A DNA stretch of 64,000 bases from the NCBI GenBank assembly GCA_044226865.1, contig JBGAGE010000005.1:479240-543239 (forward strand), given 5' to 3'. A program made the translations under genes and the position numbers. This DNA comes from TMP-86 sp044226865. Its GTDB lineage: Bacteria > Pseudomonadota > Gammaproteobacteria > Steroidobacterales > Steroidobacteraceae. The notes beneath the pieces are model-generated. The model searched no databases. It was not told where the DNA came from and was given only the letters and a program-made list of their open reading frames with translations. Shown here piece by piece: positions 16,552-28,029 of this stretch (positions are counted from its first letter, which is position 1; each line of letters starts with the position of its first letter).

Positions 16552-16686
16552 TTACGGACAGAGACGCTTGCGGCCCTTGGCGCGGCGGCGTGCCAGCAAG
16601 CGGCGGCCGCTCTTGGTCGCCATGCGAGCGCGGAACCCGTGCGTGCGGTTACGGTGCAAATTGCTGGGGTTGAATGTGCGTTTCAT
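16552..16686 (-). CDS. rpmH: 50S ribosomal protein L34
   Basis: Translated by hand because it is short: 44 residues beginning MKRTFNPSNLHRNRTHGF and continuing with FRARMATKSGRRLLARRRAKGRKRL, an almost textbook L34. It ends CP and then TAA at 16554-16552. It is the first gene of the rpmH-rnpA-yidD-yidC-mnmE unit and is divergent from dnaA. A TTGACA/TACCCT promoter lies about 60 bp upstream. Confidence 0.97.
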   Translation of the reverse strand: MKRTFNPSNLHRNRTHGFRARMATKSGRRLLARRRAKGRKRLCP

Positions 16687-16744
16687 GGCGATGACTCAAA
16701 AAAAGGTGCGAAAACAATAACCTGGGGATTCGCGAAAGGCGGCA

Positions 16745-16773
16745 AGGGTACGAGAACCCCCCCTACGTGTCAA
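16745..16773 (-). promoter_or_regulatory. rpmH promoter
   Basis: On the minus strand a perfect -35 box TTGACA (16773-16768) is followed after 17 bp by TACCCT (16750-16745), about 58 nt before the rpmH ATG. The -10 is weak (3 of 6) but spacing and position fit. Confidence 0.6.
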
Positions 16774-16867
16774 TAGACGGGGGCGCCGACAGCGGCTAGA
16801 CTCGCTCCCCCTTTTTCGTTTGTACGGCCCGACGCGGCCTCTTTAAATTCGCTAGGAGCGTGCGCTC

Positions 16868-18211
16868 TTGTCAGAGTCGCTGTGGAATCGCTGTCTTCGC
16901 GTTTTGGAAACGGAGTTGCCGGAGCGGCAATTCAATACGTGGGTACGGCCCCTGCAGGCTCTGGAACGCGACGGTGAGCTGCACCTGCTCGCGCCCAATC
17001 GTTATGTCGTGGAGTGGCTCAACCAGAATTCCCTGCCCCGAATCAACGAGTTGGTGACCACTCTGGGCGAGGGAGCGGTGAGCCAGGTGGTGCTGGATGT
17101 CGGCACGCGCGATGTTCGCCCGAGCCTGCAGCCGGCCAGCTCCACACCGGCGGCCCCGGTGGCCAAGCCGCGGCCCGACGTCGCCATTCTCGGAAGCCGC
17201 ATCAATCCCGAGTTTACCTTCGATAATTTCGTCGAAGGCAAGAGCAATCAATTGGCCAAGGCCGCCGCCGTACAGGTGGCCGGCAACCCCGGCAAGGCCT
17301 ACAACCCGCTGTTCATCTATGGTGGGGTGGGATTGGGAAAAACCCACCTGATGCACGCCGTTGCCAACCGGATCAAGGCAAATTCGCCGCAAGCTCGTGT
17401 GGCTTACGTGCATAGCGAACGCTTCGTCAGCGACATGGTGCGCGCCCTACAGCATCGCACCATCAACGAGTTCAAGACGGCGTATCGCTCGCTCGACGCC
17501 CTGCTCATCGACGATATTCAGTTTTTCGCCGGCAAGGAAGGCTCGCAGGAAGAATTCTTTCATACTTTCAATGCGTTACTCGAAGGCCAGCAACAGGTGA
17601 TCATGACCTGCGACCGCTACCCCAAGGAAGTGGATGGTTTGGAGGAGCGGCTGAAGTCGCGCTTCGGCTGGGGACTGACGGTGGCCATCGAGCCGCCCGA
17701 GCTCGAGACCTGCGTGGCGATTCTCATGAGCAAGGCCGTCTTGTCGAACACGGATCTCCCGGAGGAGGTGGCGTTCTTCATCGCCAAGCGGATTCGATCC
17801 AACGTGCGCGAATTGGAGGGTGCGTTGCGGCGCGTGGTCGCGAATTCGCATTTCACCGGGCGGCCCATCACCCTGGAATTTGCCAAGGACGCGCTCAAGG
17901 ATCTGCTGGCCCTGCAGGAGAAGCTGGTCACGGTGGAGAACATCCAGAAGACCGTTGCCGAGTACTACAAGATCCGCGTGGCTGATTTATTGTCGAAGCG
18001 GCGCAGCCGCTCCATCGCGAGGCCGCGCCAGGTGGCGATGGCATTGGCGAAGGAGCTCACCAATCACAGCCTGCCGGAAATCGGCGATGCGTTCGGTGGC
18101 CGCGACCACACCACCGTGATGCATGCCTGCAAGCGCATCAAGGATCTGCGTGAGGGCGAGAGGCGCATTGCGGAGGACTATATGAACCTGTTGAGAACTT
18201 TGGCAGGCTAG
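16868..18211 (+). CDS. dnaA: chromosomal replication initiator DnaA
   Basis: Binds DnaA boxes at oriC and melts the origin. 447 residues: domain I (SLWNRCLRVLETELPERQFNTWVRPL), a short Pro/Ala linker, AAA+ domain III with Walker A GGVGLGKTHL and Walker B LLIDDIQFF, and domain IV ending with the DNA-binding signature GGRDHTTVMHACKRI. The start codon is TTG at 16868, supported by TAGGAG with 9 nt spacing and the exact family N terminus. A rare start codon on dnaA is a known way to hold its level down. Confidence 0.98.
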   Translation: MSESLWNRCLRVLETELPERQFNTWVRPLQALERDGELHLLAPNRYVVEWLNQNSLPRINELVTTLGEGAVSQVVLDVGTRDVRPSLQPASSTPAAPVAKPRPDVAILGSRINPEFTFDNFVEGKSNQLAKAAAVQVAGNPGKAYNPLFIYGGVGLGKTHLMHAVANRIKANSPQARVAYVHSERFVSDMVRALQHRTINEFKTAYRSLDALLIDDIQFFAGKEGSQEEFFHTFNALLEGQQQVIMTCDRYPKEVDGLEERLKSRFGWGLTVAIEPPELETCVAILMSKAVLSNTDLPEEVAFFIAKRIRSNVRELEGALRRVVANSHFTGRPITLEFAKDALKDLLALQEKLVTVENIQKTVAEYYKIRVADLLSKRRSRSIARPRQVAMALAKELTNHSLPEIGDAFGGRDHTTVMHACKRIKDLREGERRIAEDYMNLLRTLAG

Positions 18212-18431
18212 GGTGCACAACGTGTGGATGGATTTGTGGATGAAACTATCCACAAGTCAGCCACAAGTTGCGAGGAAGGGATGTACAGTTGGTAAGATGG
18301 GCACGGCGGAAGCGAAGATGCTGAAATGCCGACGTTTTTAGGGGTTTTGCACAGCTCGACCGCGCCTTCAGAATCATCATAATCAATTCTCTATATAAAC
18401 AAGACTTTTAATACAGCCGGATGGAAAAGCC
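18212..18431. other. probable chromosomal replication origin (oriC), dnaA-dnaN spacer
   Basis: Three clustered DnaA-box-like 9-mers: 18223-18231 (complement CCATCCACA), 18235-18243 (complement TCATCCACA) and 18246-18254 (CTATCCACA), each one or two bases off TTATCCACA. They are followed about 120 bp later by an AT-rich tract (18371-18415) suited to unwinding and also holding TATAAA-like boxes for dnaN. The dnaA-dnaN spacer is the usual oriC site in many gammaproteobacteria outside the enterics. Confidence 0.72.
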
Positions 18432-19529
18432 ATGAAATTGACGGTCGAGCGGGACAAGCTTTTGACGCCGTTGCAAGCGGTGATCGGAGTCGTGGAGCGG
18501 CGGCAGACCATGCCCATCCTCGCGAATGTGCTGCTAGCCGTGCGCGATGGAAAGCTTTCCATTACGGCGACGGATCTCGAAGTGGAGCTGGTGGCTGCAT
18601 CGGAAGTTACCGTGCAGCAGGCCGGTGACATCACCGTACCGGGGCGAAAATTGCTCGACATCCTGCGCGCGCTTCCCAGCGATGTCTCGGTGTCTCTCTC
18701 CGCGGAAGGGGACAAGGTGGTGATCAAGGCGGGGCGCAGCCGCTTCAGTTTGTCGACGCTTCCGGCCGGTGACTTCCCCGTCATCGAGGACATCAACGCG
18801 CAACAGAAAGTGCGCGTGCCGCGCAAGGAGTTGCGCCGCTTGCTCGACAAGACGCATTTCTCCATGGCGCAGCAGGACGTGCGCTATTACTTGAACGGCA
18901 TGCTGATGGAGATCGATGGCAAGTCACTGCGGGCAGTGGCCACTGACGGTCATCGCCTGGCCATTTGCGAAACCGAGTTGCCGGCGAAGGCAGGTTCGTC
19001 CCAGCAAGTCATCGTGCCGCGTAAGGGCGTGCTCGAGCTGCAACGCATCCTCGACGATGAGGGCGATGTGGACGTGGCGATCGGCACTAATCACGTTCGT
19101 GCCCAGATCGGCGATATTCGCTTCACTTCGAAGCTAATTGATGGCCGTTTCCCCGAATATGGGCGTGTCATCCCGCCTTCTCCACCGCACGCGGTCAAGG
19201 CCGATCGCGATGTATTGCGGCAGGCGTTGCAGCGCACCGCGATTCTTTCCAATGAGAAGTATCGTGGCATCCGGATCACGCTACGCTCCAACGTCATCAC
19301 GGTCCAAGCGCATAACCCGGAGCAGGAAGAGGCGGAAGAAGAGATCGAGGTTACCTACGCCGGGGCGGATCTCGAAGTAGGCTTCAACGTCAATTATCTG
19401 TTGGACGCCTTATCCGCAATCGACGGTGCGGAAGTGGAAGTGGGGTTGACCGATAGCAACAGCAGCTGCCTCATTCGTTCCCCGGGTAGTTCGGCTGCAC
19501 GCTACGTCGTCATGCCTATGAGGCTGTAG
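18432..19529 (+). CDS. dnaN: DNA polymerase III beta sliding clamp
   Basis: Ring-shaped processivity clamp, 365 residues, three repeats of the clamp fold. It begins MKLTVERDKLLTPLQAVIGVVERR and ends with PGSSAARYVVMPMRL, the usual C-terminal strand forming the partner-binding pocket. It lies downstream of the origin spacer and 7 bp upstream of recF, so dnaN and recF are co-transcribed. Confidence 0.98.
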   Translation: MKLTVERDKLLTPLQAVIGVVERRQTMPILANVLLAVRDGKLSITATDLEVELVAASEVTVQQAGDITVPGRKLLDILRALPSDVSVSLSAEGDKVVIKAGRSRFSLSTLPAGDFPVIEDINAQQKVRVPRKELRRLLDKTHFSMAQQDVRYYLNGMLMEIDGKSLRAVATDGHRLAICETELPAKAGSSQQVIVPRKGVLELQRILDDEGDVDVAIGTNHVRAQIGDIRFTSKLIDGRFPEYGRVIPPSPPHAVKADRDVLRQALQRTAILSNEKYRGIRITLRSNVITVQAHNPEQEEAEEEIEVTYAGADLEVGFNVNYLLDALSAIDGAEVEVGLTDSNSSCLIRSPGSSAARYVVMPMRL

Positions 19530-19536
19530 CCTTAAG

Positions 19537-20601
19537 ATGACGCTGCGAAGCCTGCAGGTGACGGACTTCCGTTGCTTGCAGCGCATCGAGTTCGAGCCCG
19601 ACCCACAGTTCACCTTTCTTTGCGGCCAGAACGCATCGGGTAAGACGAGCGTTCTGGAAGCCATCTATCTCCTAGGCCGCGGGCGTTCCTTTCGCACGCG
19701 CCGACTGGATCATCTCATCCGCCGCGGCGTTGATCGTTTCGTCATCTTCGGTGAGGCGGAGGCGGGGGAGCGGCGCGTTCCCCTGGGTGTCGAAGGGCAC
19801 GAAGGCGGGCTTAGGGCAAGGATTGACGGGCGCCAACCGTCGGGATTGGCCGAGCTGACGCTGGCGCTACCCACGCAAATCATCGATCCCGAGGTTCATA
19901 AGCTGATCGAGGAGGGGCCCGGCCGACGACGCCGATTCCTCGATTGGGGTGTGTTCCACGTGGAACCAAGCTTTGTGTCCCATTGGCAGCGTTATCAACA
20001 GGCGCTTCGGCAGCGTAATGCGGCGTTGAAGGCGCGCCAAGGCAGAAGCATCGCTGCCGTTTGGGATTCTGAGCTTGCCCGCCATGGGGAGGCGATGACC
20101 ACCGCAAGGACCAAGTACGTCGAATTGCTGCTTCCCCACGCTCAGGAGCTCGGACGCCGGCTCCTGAATCGCGAAGTCACGCTTGGATTTCGCAGCGGGT
20201 GGCTCAAGGGAATGCCTCTCGCCGACGCCCTGCAAAAAAGCTGGGAGACGGATTGGGAGCGAGGGAGTACCACCGTGGGGCCCCAGCGAGCAGAATTGCA
20301 CGTTCAGGTGGACGGGGTAACGGCGAAGGACGAGGTATCGCGCGGACAGCAGAAGCTATTGGCAGCAGCATTGCTCCTGGCACAGCTTCGGCTATTCGGC
20401 AGTGAGTCCCCCGTCCGGCCGCTTCTGCTGCTGGATGACCCGGCTGCGGAGCTGGATGGCCGACATCTGGAATCGCTGATTGAGTCCGTACGCCGACCCG
20501 ATATCCAGCTCGTCGTTACCTCGCTATCTGAGTCGGTGGATATCCTGGGGAAACCTGGCTTAAAGCTTCGAATTTCGGCGGGCAAAATCCAACCTTTTTA
20601 G
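19537..20601 (+). CDS. recF: DNA replication and repair protein RecF
   Basis: SMC-like ATPase that loads RecA at gaps. 354 residues with Walker A CGQNASGKTSVLEAI near residue 31, the RecF stretch RRRFLDWGVFHVEPSF, the signature SRGQQKLLAAALLLAQ and Walker B LLLLDDPAAELD. The codons for VFHVEP coincide with a ParB-binding-like palindrome. Codon use is slightly less GC-rich than in neighbouring genes. Stop at 20601 is followed within 3 bp by a second ParB-like site. Confidence 0.97.
   Translation: MTLRSLQVTDFRCLQRIEFEPDPQFTFLCGQNASGKTSVLEAIYLLGRGRSFRTRRLDHLIRRGVDRFVIFGEAEAGERRVPLGVEGHEGGLRARIDGRQPSGLAELTLALPTQIIDPEVHKLIEEGPGRRRRFLDWGVFHVEPSFVSHWQRYQQALRQRNAALKARQGRSIAAVWDSELARHGEAMTTARTKYVELLLPHAQELGRRLLNREVTLGFRSGWLKGMPLADALQKSWETDWERGSTTVGPQRAELHVQVDGVTAKDEVSRGQQKLLAAALLLAQLRLFGSESPVRPLLLLDDPAAELDGRHLESLIESVRRPDIQLVVTSLSESVDILGKPGLKLRISAGKIQPF
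19952..19967. other. parS-like ParB site inside recF
   Basis: TGTTCCACGTGGAACC matches the 16-bp parS palindrome TGTTYCACGTGRAACA at 15 of 16 positions (last base C instead of A). It lies within recF codons for VFHVEP. Confidence 0.75.
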
Positions 20602-20603
20602 AG

Positions 20604-20619
20604 TGTTTCACGTGGAACA
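20604..20619. other. parS site between recF and gyrB
   Basis: TGTTTCACGTGGAACA fits the parS consensus TGTTYCACGTGRAACA at all 16 positions. It lies 3 bp after the recF stop and about 2.2 kb from the likely oriC, the usual position for the centromere-like site of chromosomal ParABS. Confidence 0.9.
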
Positions 20620-20715
20620 CGAGAGGGAGCACGCTGCTCTTCCGAAACGCCCCTCCGGGCCTCGACCAGCCGCACATATCTAATTGATTTTATTATCTTT
20701 TTAGCCGAAGCCAGA

Positions 20716-20745
20716 TTCGGCATTTCGCAGCTTGCGTGTTACAAT
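20716..20745 (+). promoter_or_regulatory. gyrB: gyrB promoter
   Basis: A -10 box TACAAT at 20740-20745 with a weak -35 TTCGGC at 20716-20721 (18 bp spacer), about 28 nt before the gyrB ATG. The -35 forms the right arm of GCCGAA-N6-TTCGGC, a small inverted repeat that might be structural or regulatory. Confidence 0.5.
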
Positions 20746-20772
20746 GCGTCATCTCTTTTCGCAAAGCACGGC

Positions 20773-23187
<2,415 letters not shown>

Positions 23188-23294
23188 TCGCCTTGTCCCT
23201 CGCGAATCGCTCGAACTGCGAGCGGTTCCCGTTTGCGCGTCGACGGCGGCCACAGAATCGTGACCTCGGCCTCAAGTCGCGGCCAGGTAGACCG

Positions 23295-26200
23295 ATGCAA
23301 GTCCGGATGTATACGCCAGGCACCTCCACACGCAGCCACGCCGATCGTCCATCGGCGGCTCCCGGCGGACGCTGGCCATCGCGCTGGCCAGCGAGTTGGT
23401 GGCAATTGCTGGGCATGCTCTGCGCGCTGTGCTTCGCCGGGGCGTCACTGGCGCTCGACCCCGCGACGCTTCCCTCCCAATACGTCCTCGACAATTGGCA
23501 GCTGGCCGAAGGTTTGCCGCAGAACTCAGCGCTGACCATCGCACGCACGCCTGACGGCTATCTGTGGATCGGCACCCAGGAAGGCATCGCCCGCTTCGAT
23601 GGCGTGCGCTTCGTCGTGCTGGATGATGGCAATTCCCGCCATCTCCCCGACCGGTTCATCACCGCGCTGCGGGTCGACCGGGCGGGGCGCCTGTGGGTGG
23701 GCACCCGCGCGGGCCTGACGGTCATGGAACACGGCGAATTTCGCCCGCTGAAGCTGCCACCGGCATTCGCGCGCTCGTTCATTCGCACGATTCTCGAAGA
23801 TCGGGCGGGGCGGATCTGGGTAGGCACCGAAGCGGGGCTCCTGAAAATGGGTCCCGATGGCGCCGTCGCCTCGAGCGATGCGGCCGGCCTCGGCCATCAG
23901 GCCATCCGCGCGTTGGCGGAAGATCGTGACGGATCGCTGTGGGCATCGACAGGAACAGGAGGACTGTATCGTTCCATCGATCGCAACCCGACGCCCGTTC
24001 TATTGGACCCATCCGTTCCCAACAACATAGTCACGGCGCTGTATCAGGAGGCCGCGGGGGCCCTGTGGATCGGAACCAGCGAGGGCGAATTGTTCCGCTG
24101 GACCGCGGACCGGATCGACACGGTCGCCGCGCGTGGCCGCCGCGGACCGGCGATCCGCACCATCATGCGCGATCACGACGGCAACGTCTGGATCGGCACC
24201 CGCGGCGGTCTCGCTCGCTGGCATCACGATGAGCTGAAGGCGATCGAGAACGGACCCCTGTCCGGCACGGACATCCGATCGCTGGTCGAAGACGCCGAAG
24301 GCAGTTTGTGGATCGGCAGCGCGGGCAGCGGCCTGCTGCGATGGCGCGACAGCAAATTCGTCTCCTATGGTGAACTCGAAGGCCTGCAGGGCAGCCCGGC
24401 CTGGAGCGTCACCCCGCGCGCGCAGGGCGGACTTTGGATCGGCACCGATTCGGGGTTGAGCGAATACACCGCCGGTGGCTTCCGTCATATCGACGGACCG
24501 CCCGGACATGAGCGTACACGGGTGCGTGTCGTGTTCGAGGATCGTGAGCGCATCCTCTGGGTGGGGAGCGACGGCGCCGGGCTGTACCGACGCGAAAATG
24601 GGCATCTCACCGTCTACGATCGCAACAACGGACTGTCGGGCGACATGATCACCGCCGTCGCACAGGACCGGCGCGGACGCATCTGGGTCGGCACCAACAT
24701 CGGCATCGATCTCATCGACAATGGCAGCGTCACCTCAATGCGAAGCCTGTTGCCCGTGCAGGGAACGGTGGGTGTCAATCTCATCCATGAAGACCGCCGG
24801 GGTCAGCTCTGGATCGCCACCGAGGCGCACGGACTATTCCTATTTGACGGTCATGGCACGCGGCACTTCGGCGCTGCGGAAGGGTTGCCCAGCGACTGGG
24901 TGATTGCATTGCTCGAAGATGAGCGGGGCAGCGTCTGGCTGGGCACCACCGGCGGTCTGGCCGTGTGGCGGGATGGCGAGCTCACCTCGCTCGCCGCCAC
25001 GGGGTCCGCATTTCGCGAAACCATCCTGCAGATCCTGCCCGATAACGCGCAGCATCTCTGGATGTCGACCAACAAAGGACTGATGCGCATCGAACGCGCG
25101 AGCCTGGGCGCGCTGGCTGCGGCAAAACCCGTGAAGGTGCAGTTGTACGGCGCCGCCGACGGGCTGCGCAGCGCCGAATTCGCCGGTGGCAACACCAATC
25201 CCGGGTGCCGCACGGGCGACGGGGCGCTGTGGTTTCCCGGCATACGAGGCGTCGTGCGCGTCGATCCCTCCACCGAACGGATCAATGCCCTGCCTCCGCC
25301 AGTTCACATCGAGGCCGTCCACGTCGATGACAAACCGCAGCCGCTCACCGCGGGCCTGCAGGTGCCCCCTGGCAATTATCGGTGGGAATTCATCTACACG
25401 GGACTGAGTCTCCTCGCGCCGCAACGTGTCCAGTTCCGCTACAAGCTGGACGGCTACGACCAATCCTGGATCGAGGCCGGCGCGCGCCGGACGGCGTACT
25501 ACACCGGGCTTCCGCCAGGCAACTACACATTCCGGGTGATCGCCAGCAACAACGATGGCGTCTGGAATTCTCAGGGTGCCGAGCTGCGCTTCACATTGCG
25601 GCCGCACTTCTACCAGACACTGTGGTTCTGGCTCGCAGGAGCCGCCGCCCTCGTGATGGCAGGCGTACTCGCGTACCGGCTGCGCGTCGGGCGGCTCAAG
25701 CGCCTGGCCGACACGCTGAGCGAACAGGTCGCGGTACGTACGCGCGACCTGGAAGAAGCCAATGCCACTCTGTCGGAGGAGAAGGCACGCGCTGAAACCG
25801 CCGCAGCGGCCAAGTCCCAGTTCCTGGCCAACATGAGTCACGAAATCCGCACGCCGATGCACGGTGTCATCGGGATGTCGCAGCTGTTGCTGGCCAATCC
25901 GCTGGAACCGGCGCAACGCTCGCGGGTGGAGACCATCCGTGACAGCGCCACCGGACTCGTCGCGATCATCAACGACATTCTCGACTTCTCGAAAATCGAG
26001 GCCGGCAAGCTTGACCTCGAGTGCGTGCGGATGGACCTGCGCGAGACGCTGCAACACGTCGTCAACATCCTGTCGATGCAGGCAGTGGCGAAGGGGCTCA
26101 CGCTGCGCACCCAGGTGGACCCGCGCCTGCCGGCCTTGCTGCTGGGCGATCCGGGGCGCATGCGCCAGGTGCTGCTCAACCTGGGCGGCAACGCCATCAA

Positions 26201-26963
26201 GTTCACACCGGCCGGCGATGTGCTGATCGCGATCGAGGTCCTGGCGCTGGACTCCGGCCACGTGCGCATTCGTGGCTTCGTCCGGGACACCGGAATCGGC
26301 ATCTCAGCGGAGCAGGTCACCCAGTTGTTCCAGCCGTTTTCGCAAATCGATGGGTCCGCGACGCGACACCACGGCGGTACGGGGCTGGGCCTGTCCATCG
26401 TGCGCCGGCTGATCGACTTGATGGGAGGAGAAACGGGCGTCGAGAGTGCGCAGGGATTGGGCTCGACTTTCTGGTTCACGGCACGATTCGATCTGCCCCA
26501 TGGGGATACCGCAGAGGATTCCCGGCGCGCAGCCACGACCGTTCACCCGGTCGTGCAGGGCGGGGGCCGTGTTTTGCTGGCGGAGGACAATCCGGTGAAC
26601 CAGGAAGTGGGACGCTCATTCATCGAGATCCTCGGATACCAGGTCGATGTGGTGGAGAACGGTGCAGCCGCGGTCGAGGCTGCGCGGCGCCAACGCTATG
26701 ACCTCGTCTTCATGGATTGCCAGATGCCGGAGATGGACGGTTACCAGGCCACCGAGGAAATCCGCCGCGTCACCGCCAATGGCCGCCGCATGCCGATCGT
26801 CGCGCTCACGGCCAACGCCATGCAGGAGGAGGCCGCGAAATGCCGGGCGGCCGGCATGGACGACCTGCTCGCCAAGCCTTTTTCGCTCGAGCAACTGCGC
26901 AACATGATGGCGCGTTGGCTCCCGCAGCGCGACGCCCCACCCGCCATCGAGATAGCGGACTGA
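23295..26963 (+). CDS. hybrid sensor histidine kinase with periplasmic two-component propeller and Y_Y_Y domain
   Basis: A 1222-residue sensor. After an N-terminal hydrophobic leader (WWQLLGMLCALCFAGASLAL), more than ten propeller repeats carry the signature (L)WIGT..GL.. and make two seven-blade propellers, then a Y_Y_Y domain (YRWEFIYTGLSLL...RFRYKLDGYDQSW) and one membrane helix (LWFWLAGAAALVMAGVLAYRL). In the cytoplasm: dimerisation/phosphoacceptor FLANMSHEIRTPMHGVIG (His about 849), ATPase with GTGLGLSIVRRL, and a C-terminal receiver LLAEDNPVNQEVG with FMDCQMPEMDG (Asp about 1141). There is no DNA-binding domain, so a separate output protein is needed. ATG 23295 has AGGT 8 nt upstream. 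In Bacteroidota such sensors read glycans; the ligand here is unknown. Confidence 0.93.
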   Translation: MQVRMYTPGTSTRSHADRPSAAPGGRWPSRWPASWWQLLGMLCALCFAGASLALDPATLPSQYVLDNWQLAEGLPQNSALTIARTPDGYLWIGTQEGIARFDGVRFVVLDDGNSRHLPDRFITALRVDRAGRLWVGTRAGLTVMEHGEFRPLKLPPAFARSFIRTILEDRAGRIWVGTEAGLLKMGPDGAVASSDAAGLGHQAIRALAEDRDGSLWASTGTGGLYRSIDRNPTPVLLDPSVPNNIVTALYQEAAGALWIGTSEGELFRWTADRIDTVAARGRRGPAIRTIMRDHDGNVWIGTRGGLARWHHDELKAIENGPLSGTDIRSLVEDAEGSLWIGSAGSGLLRWRDSKFVSYGELEGLQGSPAWSVTPRAQGGLWIGTDSGLSEYTAGGFRHIDGPPGHERTRVRVVFEDRERILWVGSDGAGLYRRENGHLTVYDRNNGLSGDMITAVAQDRRGRIWVGTNIGIDLIDNGSVTSMRSLLPVQGTVGVNLIHEDRRGQLWIATEAHGLFLFDGHGTRHFGAAEGLPSDWVIALLEDERGSVWLGTTGGLAVWRDGELTSLAATGSAFRETILQILPDNAQHLWMSTNKGLMRIERASLGALAAAKPVKVQLYGAADGLRSAEFAGGNTNPGCRTGDGALWFPGIRGVVRVDPSTERINALPPPVHIEAVHVDDKPQPLTAGLQVPPGNYRWEFIYTGLSLLAPQRVQFRYKLDGYDQSWIEAGARRTAYYTGLPPGNYTFRVIASNNDGVWNSQGAELRFTLRPHFYQTLWFWLAGAAALVMAGVLAYRLRVGRLKRLADTLSEQVAVRTRDLEEANATLSEEKARAETAAAAKSQFLANMSHEIRTPMHGVIGMSQLLLANPLEPAQRSRVETIRDSATGLVAIINDILDFSKIEAGKLDLECVRMDLRETLQHVVNILSMQAVAKGLTLRTQVDPRLPALLLGDPGRMRQVLLNLGGNAIKFTPAGDVLIAIEVLALDSGHVRIRGFVRDTGIGISAEQVTQLFQPFSQIDGSATRHHGGTGLGLSIVRRLIDLMGGETGVESAQGLGSTFWFTARFDLPHGDTAEDSRRAATTVHPVVQGGGRVLLAEDNPVNQEVGRSFIEILGYQVDVVENGAAAVEAARRQRYDLVFMDCQMPEMDGYQATEEIRRVTANGRRMPIVALTANAMQEEAAKCRAAGMDDLLAKPFSLEQLRNMMARWLPQRDAPPAIEIAD

Positions 26964-26975
26964 GCGCGGCCGGCG

Positions 26976-27236
26976 CTACTTCAGCCATTCATGCCCGGCG
27001 GGCAGCTGGTGTGCGTACCAGGTGGCCAAGCGGTGGCGGATGGATTTTTCGCTGACCTGTTCTTCGGGCATGGGCGCGATGAGCTTGTCGTGCACCAACA
27101 GCCGGTACACGTATAGCGCTTTGGCGGCGGCCGAATCGGTGGGCTCGAATTCCACCGCCTTGCGTCCTTCCGCGTATTGCACGCCGGCCGCCAACGCGGC
27201 CTTGAACAACTCGCCCTCGTGCTTGAGCTTCTTCAT
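26976..27236 (-). CDS. small conserved protein, DUF5062-like
   Basis: An 86-residue cytoplasmic protein starting MKKLKHEGELFKAALAAGVQYAEGR, rich in helix-forming residues, with YVYRLLVHDKLI and a C terminus AHQLPAGHEWLK. The pattern resembles the DUF5062 family of gammaproteobacteria, which has no assigned role; that link is from memory and moderate. GGAGG sits 5 nt before ATG 27236. It is 29 bp downstream of plsC and likely the last gene of the glyQ-glyS-plsC unit. Confidence 0.65.
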   Translation of the reverse strand: MKKLKHEGELFKAALAAGVQYAEGRKAVEFEPTDSAAAKALYVYRLLVHDKLIAPMPEEQVSEKSIRHRLATWYAHQLPAGHEWLK

Positions 27237-27265
27237 CTCGACCTCCGGCGGGCAAGTGGCTGCGA

Positions 27266-28015
27266 TCAACCCTGGATGAGGGCTTCCGCAGCATGCGCTC
27301 CCGCGCGCCCGGCGCGCAACCGTGCGACGGTGGCGTCGATCCAGGCCTGCACCTTTTCATTGGTCGCACGCGGATCGCCCGGCACAGGATCGATGGGCGG
27401 CCCGATTTCCAACTGCACCACGCCCGGCTTCTTCAATAGCCCGCGCCGCGGCCAATAGTCTCCCGCATCGTGCGCGACCGGCACGATCTTGGCATTCGCC
27501 TCGATCGCGAGCATCGCGCCGCTCACGCCATAGCGCCGCGACTCGCCGGGTCCCGTGCGCGTGCCCTCGGGAAAGATCACCACCCACAGGCCTTCCTTCA
27601 GCCGCGCCTTGCCCTGATCGACCACCTGCGCAATCGCAGCCCGCCCGGCCTCGCGATTGATGGCGATGGGACGCAACGCGGCGAGGCCCCAACCCACACC
27701 CGGCAGCCACATCAATTCACGCTTCAACACCCAGGCGGCGGGCGGCAACAGCACCATCATCGAAATGGTTTCCCACGCGGAGGAATGCTTCCAGAATGTG
27801 ATGTGATTGCCGGGCGGCAGGTTCTCCAGGCCGCGCACCTCATAGCGAAGCCCGCACAGGACCTTCAGCATCCACAGTACCTGCGTCGCATACCAGCTGG
27901 CGAGCCCGTAGCGATAGCGATACGGCAACACCCAGGAGATCGCGATCACGATTCCGCACAGCGGCGTGAACGCAAACAGGAAGATGGTGAACAGCAACGA
28001 GCGCAGATATTGCAT
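27266..28015 (-). CDS. plsC: 1-acyl-sn-glycerol-3-phosphate acyltransferase (PlsC family)
   Basis: Transfers an acyl group to lysophosphatidate in phospholipid synthesis at the inner membrane. 249 residues with two N-terminal hydrophobic segments, acyltransferase motif I as KHSSAWET (HX4E instead of the usual HX4D), motif III FPEGTR and motif IV-like VPVAHDAG. HX4E occurs in a gammaproteobacterial subgroup and should remain functional. It lies 14 bp after glyS, which is a common arrangement. Whether it is the main PlsC or an accessory one cannot be told. Confidence 0.88.
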   Translation of the reverse strand: MQYLRSLLFTIFLFAFTPLCGIVIAISWVLPYRYRYGLASWYATQVLWMLKVLCGLRYEVRGLENLPPGNHITFWKHSSAWETISMMVLLPPAAWVLKRELMWLPGVGWGLAALRPIAINREAGRAAIAQVVDQGKARLKEGLWVVIFPEGTRTGPGESRRYGVSGAMLAIEANAKIVPVAHDAGDYWPRRGLLKKPGVVQLEIGPPIDPVPGDPRATNEKVQAWIDATVARLRAGRAGAHAAEALIQG

Positions 28016-28029
28016 GCAGGTTGCGACGC

